DNA of 64,000 nucleotides from contig CM037782.1 of assembly GCA_021229015.1 (NCBI GenBank), positions 38,340,316 through 38,404,315 on the forward strand. Reading direction: 5' to 3'. A program made the translations under genes and the position numbers. Origin of the DNA: Solen grandis (taxonomy: Eukaryota > Mollusca > Bivalvia > Adapedonta > Solenidae). The notes below the pieces were generated by a model. That model did no database searches and had not been told where the DNA came from. It was given only the letters and a program-made list of their open reading frames with translations. Below are positions 32,701-38,088 of this stretch, piece after piece (the first letter of the stretch is position 1; each line of letters starts with the position of its first letter).

Positions 32701-35211
32701 CTATGTAAATCAACAAGCACTTCAAAAACACTTAATCCACATGCTGGTGTATAATTTCACTCATTGTTCAAAACATTTGAACACATACACATGCATTTGA
32801 GATTTTTCCCCAGTCCCTCATTCATCAGTTCAAATCAGCAGGTATTGCTGATCCTCTGATGAAATGGTCTGTAAAGAAAAAAGAATAAGGTTCAGAACTT
32901 AATTTTAAAAAAGAGAAAAGTCAGTATAAATGGTCTTGTTTTTATTTATTTACAGATGTCCATGGTCAACAGGGACTGGGACATCAGCAGTCACACAGAG
33001 AGCATCGTTCGGTCCATTCTGAAGATAGTTGAAGAGGAGATCCTTGAAGAGCTTGCATCCCTTGAAAAGATCCTTCAAAGCACACTCAAAAATCCATTCA
33101 CCGTATACGATCCAATCAACAGAGAGTACCAGGTTGAGGTATACAGCCCCATTCCTCTGGTGTCACTGGACGTCATGCCAGTAGTAGAAGTTGCCAAGTA
33201 CCTGCAGAAGGTCAGCAAATATTTGGAACACAAACAGCAGAAGGTGTCACAGTATATCCCAGCAGTTTCTATGCCTGAAGAATGGCTGCCACCCTTCTCA
33301 GGTGAGCTGATTTCAAATGCTTGTCTCCAAGACTATCAAATAAATGATTGATTTCAGTGAAAAACATTCTTTTTGGATAAATGCATGTTATGAACTTCTT
33401 TTCAACAGATTGAAACACTGTTCAGTCTGTCCCCTATGGACACAACCCAAATTGCCCTTAACCTCATGAATATTCAAATTTAATTAAAAAGAAAATGTCT
33501 TTGTCATGCAGACTGTGTAAATCTGTGTTTCAGTATTGTAGGAGCAAATAGAGGAGAACCTAATCAGACAGCTCCTGGAAGATGTCTGCTTTGTTTGCCA
33601 AGGCAATATAGTTATATATGAATTTCATTTTTTTTTTTTTTTTTTTTTACAGATTTCAAATGATAGCAACCTGACATAAAACTTAGAACTCATAATATTA
33701 TCTAATTCCAGGAAAGGCAACAATCGAGAATGGACGCAGGATCACAACATTTGACGGCTTCATGTACGACCTCGATGCCACATGCACATACATGCTCGCC
33801 CGCGACTTCCTGGATGGCAACTTCTCCCTGATCCTGTCTAACGGTGATGACAGAATGCTCACCATACTGTCCAATGGAGCACCCATACAGATAAACATCA
33901 ATGGAGATGTAAGTAAATACCACAGTTAGGCATCTGGTCCAACCACTTTTTCAGGTTGGCTTGCGATATGTCACTCACTGGTTCTACACGGTACCTCTAT
34001 ATGGTCGGAGGTCTTGCTGTATGTGTAATTAGCAGGAACGCGCTATGTTTTTGACATACAGTCACATAGCAGGTGAATTCCAAAACAACAACAACAGCTA
34101 GCTTGTGTTAATTACCAAGCTAGCATGAAAGGCATCTCCTGTCTGAAAAGATATGAACATGATAAATTCTGGTTAGCCTTTGAGTTAATTGCTTAATTTA
34201 ATTGGTGTTTATATTTCTTGCTATGGTAATTTGTTGTGTATTGCACCATAAGGGGGAAATTCACTAGTGACTTAAATTATGGAAAACCTCACAGTTGGAA
34301 TTTGAAATATCAGATGCAGACAGTATCATTTTTAGCAGTATATACCAGGAATATCAGTACTTTATTAATATGACAATTCTGGTTCTGTCATTGTGATTAT
34401 ATATATGCCAAGGCTTGAATTATAGATTCTCATTTAAAAATATACTAAACTTTAGCTGAACTTAAATAAGGAGCATAGTATAGTTTCATTGTAATACACT
34501 CCATTGTAAAGTGAAGACAAATATAACTCAGTCCAAAACAGAACCCCTAAATTATGTGTGAGATATTAAGATGACTTTAGGTACATTTATACAATGTCAT
34601 CATGCAGTCCAATATAATGCAGTATGAAGTCTTAGACCCCAAATGGCGCTATAATGGAGCTGCAACTGCAGTATAAAATTTTCTTGGTTGTTACTGGAGA
34701 TGTCATGAAAGAATATTGCTGCCGTTTGGGTTTGAACCCGAAGGTATGCAATCTAAAGTCATTACCTCCACCACGGAACTTATCTTTAGATCTTGTAGCC
34801 AGATATCGTATTTTAGACACGGCACCAGATAGTGGCAGTTATATTGATATTCTGTGAAGCAAATTTTGTCCACTTGTTATATATCAACATTATTACCATA
34901 TCTATTTGCAGGTGCTTGTCAATAACAAACCCGTGACACTGCCCTACACACAAGCAGGAATTAGCGTCTCCGCACCATCAGGCGACGGAGTTATCAGCAT
35001 CAACGGCAACAACCACTTCAGCATTCTTTACGACACATCAGTCGATCACATTTCTATCGAAGTGAACGGATGGTATTACGGCAAAACCGGGGGACTCCTG
35101 GGAACTTTCGACAATGAGCCGTCCAATGACTTTATGACCCCCTACAATAGAGTCATTAACAACTCCGGGAGGTTTGCCAAAACCTGGGATGTGAGCGCAA
35201 AATCCTGTTAA
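2679..35211 (+). CDS. Apolipophorin / apoB-like large lipid transfer protein (32 visible exons; first exon missing)
   Basis: This gene encodes a secreted carrier that assembles lipoprotein particles and moves lipid through haemolymph. Joined exons: 2679-2723, 3080-3240, 3795-4034, 4526-4678, 5117-5315, 5750-6005, 6471-6636, 7336-7515, 7764-7913, 8125-8268, 8562-8996, 9476-9642, 10757-10921, 11555-11737, 11989-12250, 12795-12942, 13452-13709, 13972-14229, 14909-15149, 16269-16488, 18347-26220, 26684-26835, 27644-27827, 28658-28823, 29241-29428, 29897-30156, 30808-30880, 31333-31399, 32134-32229, 32956-33301, 33712-33908, 34912-35211. All junctions keep phase except 32229/32956. The visible coding length is about 13.9 kb (~4,640 residues), close to vertebrate apoB and longer than insect apolipophorin II/I. 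Order: vitellogenin-type N module (CAHTCTG, GKTYTYVYDS, LNVKRGILS), beta-rich middle, ~52-residue repeats, helical part, vWD domain (TFDGFMYD, GGLLGTFDNE). I saw no RXXR furin site near residue 720, where insect proteins are cleaved. A 1-base deletion breaks the frame near 22950. The family call is firm; orthology to a named apolipophorin is inferred. Confidence 0.93.
2728..2754 (+). repeat. (GTCT)n microsatellite
   Basis: About six copies of the tetranucleotide gtct directly after the visible exon 1 donor. Confidence 0.85.
3080..3240 (+). CDS. Apolipophorin visible exon 2
   Basis: Acceptor ccattacag, donor AGG|gtatgt, ends in phase 0. It encodes the first beta strands of the vitellogenin N-terminal module (FNYEQGKTYTYVYDSNVKT), ending LSKCELTMR. 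Confidence 0.88.
3795..4034 (+). CDS. Apolipophorin visible exon 3
   Basis: 80 codons, phase 0 at both ends, acceptor tgatcag, donor GAG|gtcagt. It contains the W-V-L-N-V-K-R-G-I-L-S motif typical of vitellogenin/apoB N-terminal beta barrels. Confidence 0.9.
4526..4678 (+). CDS. Apolipophorin visible exon 4
   Basis: 51 codons, phase 0 at both ends, acceptor cttacag, donor TCG|gtgagt. It carries the conserved VSGVCDTEY and LLGCTDR cysteines of the N-terminal module. Confidence 0.9.
5117..5315 (+). CDS. Apolipophorin visible exon 5
   Basis: Acceptor atttcag, donor CCAG|gtagaa, leaves in phase 1. It continues the N-terminal module with MNSTYECTHEV and SAECRDMH, a likely disulfide pair, and one N-glycosylation sequon (NST). 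Confidence 0.88.
5750..6005 (+). CDS. Apolipophorin visible exon 6
   Basis: Acceptor gtctttcag, donor CCAG|gtaatg, enters phase 1 and leaves phase 2. It marks the change from beta barrel to the helical domain: KLTEICEKTKQGVQL then FTDLVFMMRASDVTTL. Confidence 0.88.
6471..6636 (+). CDS. Apolipophorin visible exon 7
   Basis: Acceptor ttgcttgcag, donor AAG|gtatgt, ends phase 0. It encodes the helical-domain motif FFLDALPVCGTQASV followed by EADMWLTSLSF, characteristic of the LLTP alpha-helical horseshoe. Confidence 0.9.
7336..7515 (+). CDS. Apolipophorin visible exon 8
   Basis: 60 codons, phase 0 at both ends, acceptor attttag, donor ACT|gtgagt. Helical-domain residues include LLSVGTLVHTYCYHHGNC, matching the lipovitellin-like helical repeat with its cysteine pair. 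Confidence 0.88.
7764..7913 (+). CDS. Apolipophorin visible exon 9
   Basis: 50 codons, phase 0 at both ends. It contains the family signature LLALRGLGNIGYAESAIP and then IRLSAIEAFRRMPC, helical-repeat sequence conserved among apolipophorins and MTP. Confidence 0.92.
8125..8268 (+). CDS. Apolipophorin visible exon 10
   Basis: 48 codons, phase 0 at both ends, acceptor tgttctag, donor CAG|gtaagc. It encodes DEDSEVRIASYKALMVCP, the last conserved helical repeat of the N-terminal module. Confidence 0.9.
8562..8996 (+). CDS. Apolipophorin visible exon 11 (entry to open beta-sheet region)
   Basis: 145 codons, phase 0 at both ends, acceptor ccctgtag, donor AGA|gtatgc. It starts VGSYVWSHLTNILET and includes FDLDKMKFSRNYEKS and GMVNLTVDLFGHSVNLLEIG, conserved at the start of the DUF1943-type beta sheet. 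Confidence 0.92.
9055..9224 (+). mobile_element. TTAA-type MITE, family with (t)taaggtaatccatccatca ends (copy 1)
   Basis: The left end ttaaggtgatccatccatca and right end aatgatgggtgatttcctta are inverted. The interior carries tgatcatggtcc mirrored by ggaccatgatta. It lies in the apolipophorin intron after exon 11. Confidence 0.75.
9476..9642 (+). CDS. Apolipophorin visible exon 12
   Basis: Acceptor tttcacag, donor ACAG|gtattc, leaves phase 2. It encodes SMYMRVFGNELSYMNF, the conserved strand motif of the lipid-cavity beta sheet. Confidence 0.88.
9840..10065 (+). repeat. Four tandem copies of a ~57-bp unit
   Basis: The key string agggt(ctcc) recurs at 9847, 9904, 9961 and 10013, each followed by attgctta(t) and ttgtagctcagattctac. 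Similar single units (gaccctgatcagac and reverse) occur at 1364, 4400, 33550 and 59800, so this is local amplification of a dispersed repeat. Confidence 0.85.
10757..10921 (+). CDS. Apolipophorin visible exon 13
   Basis: Acceptor ttttcag, donor CAAG|gtaagg, phase 2 at both ends. It contains FIVPTGSGFPMNLTVNGTAT, the conserved P-T-x-x-G-x-P-L motif of LLTP proteins. Confidence 0.9.
11555..11737 (+). CDS. Apolipophorin visible exon 14
   Basis: Acceptor atcttcag, donor CAA|gtaagt, phase 2 at both ends. It encodes IDISSVMSVDAFVTKSGI and the strand pair around VQGKVKVSE. Confidence 0.88.
11989..12250 (+). CDS. Apolipophorin visible exon 15 (start uncertain)
   Basis: It encodes SSFFTLHRDMEKEQK and the conserved TIVGLELCAELEYPN segment, leaving phase 0 at CAT|gtaagt. 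Three in-phase acceptors exist, giving starts at 11944, 11950 or 11989. I prefer 11989 because its pyrimidine tract is best; the others would add 13-15 residues. A miniature element is inserted 12 bp downstream of the donor. Confidence 0.8.
12263..12406 (+). mobile_element. 144-bp miniature inverted-repeat element with 6-bp target duplication
   Basis: It begins cagggctttc and ends ggaaatgccctg, inverted termini. It is flanked on both sides by actgtc. It sits 12 bases after the splice donor of apolipophorin exon 15. The termini are hAT-like in start (CAGGG), but hAT elements duplicate 8 bp, so superfamily is left open. Confidence 0.72.
12795..12942 (+). CDS. Apolipophorin visible exon 16
   Basis: Acceptor atatttcag, donor AGCA|gtatgt, leaves phase 1. 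It encodes NILHFTFDTPDSYIDR and MTFDMTLVSPWKKAS, beta-rich sequence. A reverse SINE lies directly downstream in the intron. Confidence 0.85.
12955..13085 (-). repeat. tRNA-headed SINE, reverse orientation
   Basis: It contains ggttcctgggttggaccagt and, further on, agaacccacaacctt, the reverse of the B-box region gttgtgggttc. Same family as 31491-31685. It lies just after the exon 16 donor. Confidence 0.65.
13452..13709 (+). CDS. Apolipophorin visible exon 17
   Basis: Acceptor ttcaccag, donor AAAG|gtaagc, phase 1 at both ends. It encodes LTGKFNIDGKAPYSINAQ and further alternating strands. Confidence 0.87.
13972..14229 (+). CDS. Apolipophorin visible exon 18
   Basis: Acceptor ccattacag, donor AAAG|gtgaga, phase 1 at both ends, the same length (258 bp) as the preceding exon. 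It encodes KMKGIMGSLELQKGKPYSF and following strands. Confidence 0.87.
14365..14515 (-). repeat. tRNA-headed SINE, reverse orientation
   Basis: It carries ggttcttgggtttgaccaat, a reversed B box (ggtttgaactcacaacctt) and a tRNA-like head, ending accacagtgccc. Intron after exon 18. Confidence 0.68.
14909..15149 (+). CDS. Apolipophorin visible exon 19
   Basis: Acceptor ccttttcag, donor AATAT|gtaagt, phase 1 in and phase 2 out. It begins GSFVQILKKRSRALYRSKVD. The basic KKRSR run lacks the P4 arginine of a furin site, so cleavage here is not supported. Confidence 0.85.
15816..16151 (+). mobile_element. MITE with catcgttgaataccc termini (copy 1)
   Basis: The left end ggggctcattcatcgttgaa and the right end ttcgacgatggggctcact are inverted repeats. 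The next copy is at 50466. It lies in the intron between exons 19 and 20. Confidence 0.7.
16269..16488 (+). CDS. Apolipophorin visible exon 20
   Basis: Acceptor tactacag, donor CTG|gtaaat, phase 2 in and phase 0 out. It encodes NMKIDTNMEHNKKLSNLELD. The following 1.86-kb intron holds the Helitron-like element. Confidence 0.85.
16620..18060 (+). mobile_element. Non-autonomous Helitron-like element with internal tandem array
   Basis: The left end has atacccccgaaacaaagttt followed by its own inversion gggggggtatat, then a (ggtc/ggtt)n tract at 16672-16720. The right end has gcgggggtatta, the inverse of the left subterminal motif, then a hairpin atcac-cttca-gtgat and the terminal ctctagt at 18054-18060. 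A short hairpin followed by CTAG(T) is the Helitron 3' pattern. The core is an eight-unit array. No transposase/helicase coding. The architecture is like the pearl/CvA-type bivalve elements; that link is from memory. Confidence 0.75.
16738..17865 (+). repeat. 146-bp tandem array, eight units
   Basis: The marker gtgcagtgcacaagaacc starts at 16821, 16967, 17113, 17259, 17404, 17550 and 17696, with a degenerate unit at 17844; spacings are 146,146,146,145,146,146,148. Each unit holds ccttgtccggagtataactt and gagttattgccctttgt. The outermost units are most diverged. Confidence 0.95.
18347..26220 (+). CDS. Apolipophorin visible exon 21: 7.87-kb giant exon of beta repeats, one frameshift
   Basis: One uninterrupted block from acceptor ctgtttcag to donor AAG|gtgaat, about 2,625 codons. 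The frame is open from 18347 to a TGA at 22961-22963, then continues in another frame to 26220. Exon length is 2 modulo 3, so one base is missing (or two are extra) near 22946-22953. From about 20380 to 24850 the protein shows a repeat of roughly 52 residues with motif S-P-F-x-D/N-I then H-S/T/D-G-x-L-x-D/N-F then an alternating strand. Good examples are FTHSGQITDF (21610), SHDGSLRKF, SHDGTLNKF, FKHSGSIKDI, FKHTGEIDNF and SHNGGIDNF. Such amphipathic beta strands fit the lipid-binding beta region of apoB and apolipophorins. Intragenic repeat expansion is inferred. Confidence 0.92.
26684..26835 (+). CDS. Apolipophorin visible exon 22
   Basis: Acceptor gcttacag, donor ATAG|gtaatt, phase 0 in, phase 2 out. 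It encodes NVQVGSEVTVNRGRVLFDG and TELSYSSDERKKIVFSS. Confidence 0.87.
26851..27045 (+). repeat. Local triplication of a tagctccattataacac repeat
   Basis: The string (c)agctcc(a)ttataacac followed by t-ttgggatccaa(t)c occurs about 26857, 26920 and 26995, spacing about 63-75 bp. It matches the ends of elements at 32388-32615 and 34480-34680. Confidence 0.65.
27105..27301 (+). mobile_element. TTAA-type MITE, same family (copy 2)
   Basis: The left end ttagggtaatccatccatca is mirrored by aatgatggataaccttaa. Interior blocks (gcttttactatgaaattt, ggctttgag) match the copy at 28228. Intron after exon 22. Confidence 0.75.
27644..27827 (+). CDS. Apolipophorin visible exon 23
   Basis: Acceptor aatttcag, donor GAG|gtaagt, phase 2 in, phase 0 out. 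It encodes FSLGLRHPYSTVGMKLTSF and EYLTAKRQTAVFR, late beta-region motifs. Confidence 0.88.
28228..28420 (+). mobile_element. TTAA-type MITE, same family (copy 3)
   Basis: It runs from ttaaggtaatccatccatca to attgatgtattgccttaa with TTAA at both ends. It shares tttactataaaatt and gtaaaagcttg with copy 2. Intron after exon 23. Confidence 0.78.
28435..28575 (+). repeat. tRNA-headed SINE, degenerate copy
   Basis: It retains gtaagttcagttg, cacaaccttcccaggca, aggaactgtcaagaggga and ttaatgtaagttt, matching the body of the 30420 and 31491 copies. The head is decayed. Confidence 0.5.
28658..28823 (+). CDS. Apolipophorin visible exon 24
   Basis: Acceptor tattcag, donor CTAG|gtacag, phase 0 in, phase 1 out. 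It encodes MESPLKSIEISGAVNTDDKF and LKTVFTISPSQRSVDF. Confidence 0.87.
29241..29428 (+). CDS. Apolipophorin visible exon 25
   Basis: Acceptor catttcag, donor GAG|gttagg, phase 1 in, phase 0 out. It encodes YVNSSALAAEMYHVISG and ends VHWRPEMIDDLE, the conserved W-R-P-x-M motif near the end of the apolipophorin beta region. Confidence 0.9.
29897..30156 (+). CDS. Apolipophorin visible exon 26 (amphipathic helical segment)
   Basis: Acceptor cctttag, donor CTTC|gtaagt, leaves phase 2. It encodes charged, alanine-rich helix (EYTRRAARAAQEAQVAVYDE) and KFHNLWNAIGEEI, a likely lipid-binding helical region. Confidence 0.88.
30420..30590 (+). repeat. tRNA-headed SINE
   Basis: B-box-like gttgtgggttcaagctcc, then gcaagatttttcatgaccct, aaagtactggtccaaccc and gtaagaacttgtttcc. 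An adjacent fragment of the same body at 30315-30405 suggests two insertions. Confidence 0.72.
30808..30880 (+). CDS. Apolipophorin visible exon 27
   Basis: A 73-bp exon, acceptor atccacag, donor TAT|gtaagt, phase 2 in, phase 0 out. It encodes LTFDKYARFVKAYKQYARN, an amphipathic helix. Confidence 0.78.
31333..31399 (+). CDS. Apolipophorin visible exon 28
   Basis: A 67-bp exon, acceptor ctcttccag, donor TCTG|gtaagt, leaves phase 1. It encodes QPLEKYDPNIYGMVSNHIDY. Confidence 0.78.
31491..31685 (+). repeat. tRNA-headed SINE, best-preserved copy
   Basis: The head ggggcgccatggtccagtgt resembles an A box, and ggttcaaatcc at 31543-31553 is a B box. The body follows: gcaagatttttc, caaagtactggttcaaccca, gagagggattagtat and aagaacttgttt. 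An RNA polymerase III retroelement is inferred. Confidence 0.78.
31760..32001 (+). mobile_element. piggyBac-like MITE: TTAA site, CCCTTTCCCTCATA termini, internal hairpin (copy 1)
   Basis: TTAA at 31760 and 31998 encloses ccctttccctcata on the left and tatgagggaaaggg on the right. TTAA duplication plus CCC termini is the piggyBac pattern. An internal 32-bp hairpin with a TAA loop occupies about 31801-31867 (gcgaacagcataaaacc on the left arm; one mismatch). Too short to code for a transposase, so non-autonomous. Confidence 0.88.
32134..32229 (+). CDS. Apolipophorin visible exon 29 (phase conflict downstream)
   Basis: Acceptor aataacag, phase 1 in. It encodes DMIKVPGRRLPSDVTNAISY and ends FQT at ACAG|gtatca, in phase 1. 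The next exon needs phase 0, so the junction does not close as written; see findings. Confidence 0.7.
32388..32615 (+). mobile_element. Miniature element with tacagcgtggctccattata terminus (copy 1)
   Basis: It starts tacagcgtggctccattat and ends aaatttcgctgtactg, partly inverted. Interior aaccctaaatta, cattatgcatttcaatataa and agaccccagatatagt parallel 34480-34680. It lies between exons 29 and 30, where the phase conflict occurs. Confidence 0.6.
32956..33301 (+). CDS. Apolipophorin visible exon 30
   Basis: Open in one frame from acceptor tatttacag to donor CTCAG|gtgagc, leaving phase 1. It encodes long acidic helix (ILKIVEEEILEELASLEKIL) and YDPINREYQVEVYSPIPL. An alternative acceptor after gtcacacag at 32998 would restore phase 1 but drop 14 residues. 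Confidence 0.82.
33631..33649 (+). repeat. Poly-T tract
   Basis: A near-pure run of about 20 T shortly before the first vWD exon. Confidence 0.8.
33712..33908 (+). CDS. Apolipophorin visible exon 31: vWD domain, first half
   Basis: Acceptor aattccag, donor GAT|gtaagt, phase 1 in, phase 0 out. It encodes RRITTFDGFMYDLDATCTYM, the T-F-D-G-x-x-Y ... C-x-Y start of a von Willebrand type D domain, then LARDFLDGNFSL. Confidence 0.93.
34480..34680 (+). mobile_element. Miniature element, same family (copy 2)
   Basis: It contains aacccctaaattatgtg, catgcagtccaatataatgc, agaccccaaatggcgctata and atggagctgc, parallel to 32388-32615. Intron between the two vWD exons. Confidence 0.6.
34912..35211 (+). 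CDS. Apolipophorin visible exon 32: vWD domain, second half, and stop
   Basis: Acceptor tatttgcag, then 99 codons and TAA at 35209-35211. It encodes WYYGKTGGLLGTFDNEPSND, the G-L-L-G-x-x-D-N-E-x-x-N-D signature of vWD domains, and ends KTWDVSAKSC. The protein stops soon after vWD, as in many apolipophorins. A possible donor (GAT|gtgagc near 35190) lies before the stop, so a longer alternative 3' end cannot be excluded. Confidence 0.93.
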   Translation: MLVNNKPVTLPYTQAGISVSAPSGDGVISINGNNHFSILYDTSVDHISIEVNGWYYGKTGGLLGTFDNEPSNDFMTPYNRVINNSGRFAKTWDVSAKSC

Positions 35212-35407
35212 GGCACTAACATAAACTTACCAATCTATCAACACTATTCCGTTATTTGAAAATCTTCATATTGAAATTAAATGCTTAACATTAGAATTTG
35301 GTAATGCTTAAGTAAAACCGAAAGTTGTTAAAAATATTCAAAATGACCGCTTATTGTTTTTTATCTGATGTCTACAGTTCTATAAGGAATAGGAATGTAT
35401 TGTCGAT

Positions 35408-35635
35408 AATAAATTAAGAAACAGTTTAAAAAGAGAATAGGTAAAACTTATATTCATATGTGAAAATAGCAAACAAAATGACAATTTTCAGGACTATATG
35501 TTTTGTACGTGTTTTGAATTATCAAAATAAAATCTGAAACAATGCTGTGAACAATTGTTTGAAATGAACATATGTTTGTTACAAGATAAAACAACAGGTA
35601 TTGAGAACAAAGCTGTGATATTATATAGGAATAAA
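35408..35635 (+). terminator. Candidate polyadenylation signals of the apolipophorin gene
   Basis: AATAAA occurs at 35408, 35526 and 35630, about 200-420 bases after the stop codon. Any of these could end the transcript; which is used cannot be told from sequence. Confidence 0.5.
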
Positions 35636-35910
35636 TTTTGAACTTATTTGCAGCATTTAGGTCAGTATTAAGATTCTAGTGTTTTTGTGTGTGTGTTTTT
35701 ATCTTCAAAATTTAATTAATGATTGATTTATTCATTGTCTAGATATAGTGTTTAATGCTATTTATTCTTGATTATTATTCCTTTATGTATATGAGAATGT
35801 CCTCATGTTCAGAACATACCAATCAGACCAATGCAATAAATATTACAATGTTTGAAACAGGTTGTTTTTTTGTCCTGTCCCTGAATGTAAAAATACAAGT
35901 GATGAATGAC

Positions 35911-35942
35911 TCTCTCTCTCACTCTCTCTCTCTCTCTTTCTC
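35911..35942 (+). repeat. (CT)n microsatellite
   Basis: tctctctctcactctctctctctctct tract, about 32 bp, with one interruption. Confidence 0.9.
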
Positions 35943-35954
35943 AGAGGTGCATAA

Positions 35955-36235
35955 CTTGTCCAATTGGCTGCGTGGTTAGAGAAACCATCTCCTAATCTTG
36001 ATGTCATATGTTGATACAGTCATTCTTGACCTTGACTTACTAAAGGTGTGAAAAATGGTACTGGTATATCTCACTTTCTTATCACTCAGTATATAGGGAA
36101 AGTTCCAGGACTCAATGTTACTGGATGTTCTTTCAAGCTTTGTCTTTAATACTGTATCGCAGTGAGGCAGCAGTACTGCATCTGTCTCATGTAGACAAAA
36201 GTTTGGCAAATGACTGAAATACTACTGTAAAATCA
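35955..36235 (+). repeat. Second SINE-like family, copy 1
   Basis: The head ccaattggctgcgtggttag is tRNA-like (A box). The tail gcatctgtctcatgtagaca, then caaatgactgaaatact, is shared with 43185-43345, 48830-49015, 58365-58505 and 60290-60390. Confidence 0.6.
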
Positions 36236-37696
36236 ATTATTTTCATTGACATTAAATTTTGTTATGTTTCAAAGGGAATTTCGTGGGTACATTTATTTGT
36301 GGATCTATGTTCTAGAAAATGTGAGGTCTATATATAAGAGACAAGTTTTCGTGGGGATTATCATAGATATAACCTCCACAAATCAATGAAAATTAGTGCC
36401 CCTTGAAAATCAATGATTTCACAGTATCAGTGGGACATTAAATCTAATTAAACAAATAAACACAGCTGCATTACATTATGTGATAATTAAAAAGCAAAAT
36501 GTTCACATATTTTATTATTTATTAGTACATTGACGTAGATTTTGAACAATGGATTTTGGTCTCAACAAACATTATTTACAAATATCTTCAACAAACATCT
36601 CATTGCATATGTGTATTTTATGAAATAAACATACAGAAAAACATACAACAATTTATTCTATTTGTCATATACATATAAAGCATGGCAGACTGTTTTGGAT
36701 TCAAACAAAATGTATGTTTAAATATTTTATCTCAATAGGTCAAGTATTTTTCTCCATATTCACAGACCCATGAAAAAAGTTGCCATGGCATGAAACTGAA
36801 TAAATTGGCCTATGTTTCACAGAATATCTAATTTGAGAATTTCTTCAGCTCAAAATTTTGAAAGACCATGAGGTCTGAAATGTAGCAGAACCATTACTGG
36901 TATCTTACCTTAAATGGATTGTTGCTTGATGATTTTTTTTTCTTAATTTTCTTGTCATTTTAAAGCAGGATATCTCTTAGCAATATCAAAATTTCAAAAC
37001 CTAAGATATTTACATGCATAATGACATACCACTAAGGCCAAAAATAAAAACAAGAAAAAAAAAACAGTCCCGTTTCTGGTCTCTAACAAAAAAAAAAGGA
37101 TCAGTAGGTAGGGATTTATTTAATGAAATGAAAGGTAAAAAAAAATGGGAAATATTTTTTTAAAGCCGGAAAGGTAAAAATACCCTTTAGGGTCAGTCAT
37201 TAAAAGGGAGAGTCGGTCAGGAGACCAGAAAACAAAACTTTTTTTTTTTGCCTAACCAGAACTCTGACAATAAACACAAATCAATCTTTCATATGGTCCA
37301 CATATCCTGGCATTAAAAATAAAATATTTAGGTGTTTCCATCAGGGAAACAGATATAATGAAAGGCATTTAAGTATTACTTAGCACCTAGGAACCCAGGG
37401 ACTATGCTTCACAAAACACTTCAAATTTAGGTATTCATCACCTCAAAATTTAGAAGATCATGAATTCTTGTTTTTTTAACTGTTCTAGAAAACAGCAGTT
37501 TTGCCTTTGCCTGTACCTCATACAGTTGCTTTTTTTTGTCACATAGACATACAGAGTAAATCCAGATAAGAAAGTTCCTTCTAAAAGTTGTCTGTTCTGG
37601 TCTCCTGTTTTCACATATTCACAATATTGCAGCTCAGACTCTACATATTCTGCATAGCAAAGAAACATCCATGGTTTAATTTAATTATCATGACCC

Positions 37697-37901
37697 TTAA
37701 CCCTTTCCCTCATAGAGGACACCATGAAAAGACCAATGCAAACAGCATAAAACCAGATCAGCCTGCGAGTAACTCAGTGGTCTGGAAATGGGGATTTTGT
37801 AATTAAATTTGGTAAGGTTTAACTGTGGTTTTCTGCAGATCAGGCATTATATGGTACCTTCTGAGTGCATCAAAATGAGTCTATATGAGGGAAAGGGTTA
37901 A
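37697..37901 (+). mobile_element. piggyBac-like MITE, same family, one hairpin arm lost (copy 2)
   Basis: The termini and TTAA sites are the same as at 31760-32001 and the interior matches closely. The right hairpin arm is absent: sequence goes from gcgagtaact directly to cagtggtctgg. Length is 205 against 242 bp. Confidence 0.88.
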
Positions 37902-38088
37902 AAATGATGTGGGCACTTGCGTCTGCCCTTGCGACCAGTGCAGACCAGGAGCAGTCTGCACATCTGTACAGTGTGATAACGGTTTGCACTGTTTGCTGTG
38001 CAGTCAATAAATTTTCAGCATGCACCCCAATAAGCAGTTAATAGTATAGTCAAAAATGAAGGAAGGACAAATCCAATTAAGAAATTAA
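37898..38088 (+). mobile_element. Second TTAA-flanked element abutting the piggyBac-like MITE
   Basis: It starts at the TTAA that ends the previous element and runs to TTAA at 38085. Blocks such as gcagaccagg, gtttgcactgtt and ccaattaagaaatt match the element at 55744-55943. Confidence 0.68.
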
